From the NCBI GenBank assembly GCA_036654795.1, contig JAVVRI010000062.1, positions 1 through 16,632 on the forward strand: a stretch of DNA of 16,632 nucleotides, read 5' to 3'. This document shows positions 15,187-16,632 of the stretch, in pieces. A program made the position numbers and the translations under genes. Each line of letters starts with the position of its first letter. The first letter of the stretch is position 1. Source of the stretch: JAVVRI01 sp036654795. Lineage in GTDB: Bacteria > Bacteroidota > Bacteroidia > Bacteroidales > Tannerellaceae. The notes under the pieces are model-generated. The model was not told the DNA's origin. It did not search any database and saw only the letters and a program-made list of their open reading frames with translations.

Positions 15187-16386
15187 TCAGATTACCCGTC
15201 CGGGATAGGCTTCCAACGCTTTAGCCAGCACAATCAAAGCTTTAGCCAAGTCTTCTTTTTTGAGTACGTAGGCCATGCGCACCTCGTTCTTGCCCAAACC
15301 GGGGGTGGTGTAAAAGCCGGAACCAGGCGCCATCATGACTGTCTGCCCTTCGTAGCTAAATTCATCCAAACACCAAGCACAAAACTTATCAGCATCATCT
15401 ACCGGTAGTTTGGCCATTGTATAGAAAGCACCCATCGGGATAGGAGAATAGCATCCGGAGATGCGATTCAAGCCGTCAATAAGGAACTTACGACGCTCCA
15501 CATACTCGTTATACACATCCAGCATATAGTCATCCGGCGTATCCAGCGAAGCCTCGGCTACGATCTGCCCAATCAATGGCGGGCTTAGGCGAGCCTGACA
15601 CCATTTCATCACATTCTCCTTCACCATCTGGTTCTTGGTGATCAATGCACCGATGCGGATGCCGCACTCACTATACCGCTTGGAAACCGAGTCCACCAAC
15701 ACCACGTTGTTTTCAATTCCTTTCAAATGAAAAGCGGAAATATAGGGGGCACCCGTATAACAAAACTCACGATAGACTTCGTCGGAGAACAGAAAGAGGT
15801 CGTACTTCTTAACAATATCCCGGATCTGATCCATCTCCTTCTGAGTATAAAGATAGCCCGTCGGGTTATTGGGGTTGCATATCAGGATTGCTTTCGTACG
15901 GGGCGTAATCAGCTCCTCAAACTTCTCGACAGACGGCAGAGCAAAGCCTTCGTCTATCGTAGAGGGGACGGTTTTGATGACTGCTCCACTAGAAATAGCA
16001 AACGCCATATAGTTTGCATAAGCCGGTTCGGGCACAATAATCTCGTCACCCGGATCAAGACAAGCCATAAAGGAGAAAAACACCGCCTCCGAGCCACCGG
16101 TGGTAATGATAATATCATCGGCGCTTACATTGATGTTGAACTTTTGATAATAAGTGACCAGCTTTTCGCGGAAGCTGCGGATTCCTTCACTCGGCGAGTA
16201 TTCCAACACCTTGCGGTCGATATGGCGAAGAGCCTCCATCGCTACGTCTGGCGTTGCGAGGTCGGGCTGCCCGATGTTCAGATGATACACCTTGATTCCT
16301 TTTGCTTTGGCTTTATTAGCCAACGGCACGAGCTTTCTGATTGGTGAAGCCGGCATATCGACTCCCCGTTGTGAAATATTAGGCAT
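15187..16386 (-). CDS. Class I pyridoxal-phosphate aminotransferase (aspartate aminotransferase-like)
   Basis: This enzyme transfers an amino group between an amino acid and a 2-oxo acid; aspartate with 2-oxoglutarate is the likely but unproven pair. The 399-residue protein is full length. Key residues are the Schiff-base lysine K236 in SVSKRYS, N174 in NPNNPTG, D202 and Y205 in SDEVY, Y123 in EPAY, and the carboxylate-binding R370 in NEVRMAYV. HLNIGQPDLATP (35-46) is the usual N-terminal signature. Active-site residues are all present. If it makes aspartate it would feed LysC, but it is on the opposite strand with its own promoter (16435-16466), so common control is not shown. Other substrates are possible, so no symbol is given. 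Confidence 0.9.
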   Translation of the reverse strand: MPNISQRGVDMPASPIRKLVPLANKAKAKGIKVYHLNIGQPDLATPDVAMEALRHIDRKVLEYSPSEGIRSFREKLVTYYQKFNINVSADDIIITTGGSEAVFFSFMACLDPGDEIIVPEPAYANYMAFAISSGAVIKTVPSTIDEGFALPSVEKFEELITPRTKAILICNPNNPTGYLYTQKEMDQIRDIVKKYDLFLFSDEVYREFCYTGAPYISAFHLKGIENNVVLVDSVSKRYSECGIRIGALITKNQMVKENVMKWCQARLSPPLIGQIVAEASLDTPDDYMLDVYNEYVERRKFLIDGLNRISGCYSPIPMGAFYTMAKLPVDDADKFCAWCLDEFSYEGQTVMMAPGSGFYTTPGLGKNEVRMAYVLKKEDLAKALIVLAKALEAYPGRVI

Positions 16387-16434
16387 TATATACTATTTAG
16401 TAAATAAATCATTCTATTGGTTTGTAAAGTGCTA

Positions 16435-16466
16435 CAAAAATAGCGTAAGTTGCGATAGTATGCAAA
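16435..16466 (-). promoter_or_regulatory. Promoter of the aminotransferase operon
   Basis: On the minus strand TTTG (16466-16463) is followed by exactly 20 bases and TATTTTTG (16442-16435), a full match to the Bacteroidetes consensus. Transcription would start near 16428, about 42 bases before the aminotransferase ATG. Confidence 0.8.
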
Positions 16467-16527
16467 TATAATAGCAGGATTATATCCCAGCGCAAACATT
16501 ACGGAGCAATAGCGTCCAAGCACGGCC

Positions 16528-16569
16528 GTCATTTAATGACTCGGCAGCGAAAAAAACGGCTCGGCAGCC
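16528..16569. repeat. Palindrome and tandem CTCGGCAGC repeat beside the right terminal repeat
   Basis: GTCATT-T-AATGAC (16528-16540) is a perfect palindrome around one base. CTCGGCAGC follows at 16540-16548 and again at 16560-16568, a period of 20 bases. On the minus strand the outer copy forms a 4-bp hairpin GGCT-GCCG-AGCC followed by G and seven T, a weak terminator shape for transcription entering from outside the window. The left end has no equivalent. Confidence 0.6.
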
Positions 16570-16577
16570 ATATTTTT

Positions 16578-16629
16578 CTCAAGTTTCGGAAGTATTTTTT
16601 ATGCAATTTGAGCGAGCTCCCTCATAGCC
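16578..16629 (-). repeat. Right arm of window-terminal inverted repeat
   Basis: This is the inverted partner of 3-54, with 50 of 52 positions identical. It carries the same near-palindrome (16609-16624). The repeat edge (16578) lies 9 bases outside the CTCGGCAGC tandem. About 190 bases separate this arm from the aminotransferase start. Confidence 0.9.
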
Positions 16630-16632
16630 TTC

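Noticed and set aside
14290..15408. Plus-strand frames of 136 and 139 codons opposite the acyltransferase and aminotransferase
   Set aside because: They shadow well-supported minus-strand genes and have no domain or start context.
15727..16347. 206-codon plus-strand reading frame opposite the aminotransferase
   Set aside because: It is the antisense of a fully conserved aminotransferase and has no family features of its own.
1..16632. CRISPR array, toxin-antitoxin pair, transposase or other defence gene
   Set aside because: I found no regularly spaced repeats of suitable length and no such protein motifs on either strand.

Overview
This is a chromosomal stretch from a member of the Bacteroidales, most likely Bacteroides or a close relative. 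The evidence is a SusC/SusD pair, Bacteroidetes-type promoters (TTG, about 20 bases, then TAnnTTTG) and a histidine block (hisH, hisA, hisF, fused hisIE) that runs into ftsE and then lysC-lysA. A run of ten N at 1760-1769 marks draft sequence. Near-identical inverted repeats sit at both window ends, so the window may be one whole contig that stops in a dispersed repeat.

Layout. (1) 1-5325: a non-coding leader, then a susC-like TonB-dependent transporter gene and a susD-like surface lipoprotein gene. No glycoside hydrolase, sensor or sigma factor is visible beside them, so the substrate is unknown. (2) 5272-5445: a strong A/T-flanked hairpin able to terminate transcription both ways, tRNA-Asp(GUC) on the minus strand, and its own promoter. 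(3) 5551-9138: hisH-hisA-hisF-hisIE-ftsE, tightly packed on the plus strand, behind a regulatory-looking region with three TTTGRGCA repeats. (4) 9153-12883: lysC, lysA and a membrane glycosyltransferase on the plus strand; lysA and the glycosyltransferase overlap by four bases. (5) 12911-16466: a convergent minus-strand operon of a class I aminotransferase, an acyltransferase-3 family membrane protein and a LolC/LolE/FtsX-like permease, driven by a very good promoter match. (6) 16467-16632: palindromes, a short tandem repeat and the right inverted repeat.

How the genes work together. HisH and HisF form imidazole glycerol phosphate synthase, HisA supplies its substrate, and HisIE performs the two steps before HisA. 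LysC opens the aspartate pathway and LysA makes lysine from meso-diaminopimelate, which is also a peptidoglycan precursor. FtsE (cell division ATPase), the glycosyltransferase, the acyltransferase and the permease all point to the cell envelope. Most of the window is core metabolism. The accessory-looking parts are the orphan susCD pair, the repeats at the ends and a few residue changes in otherwise standard enzymes. I found no clear new defence, mobile or RNA system.
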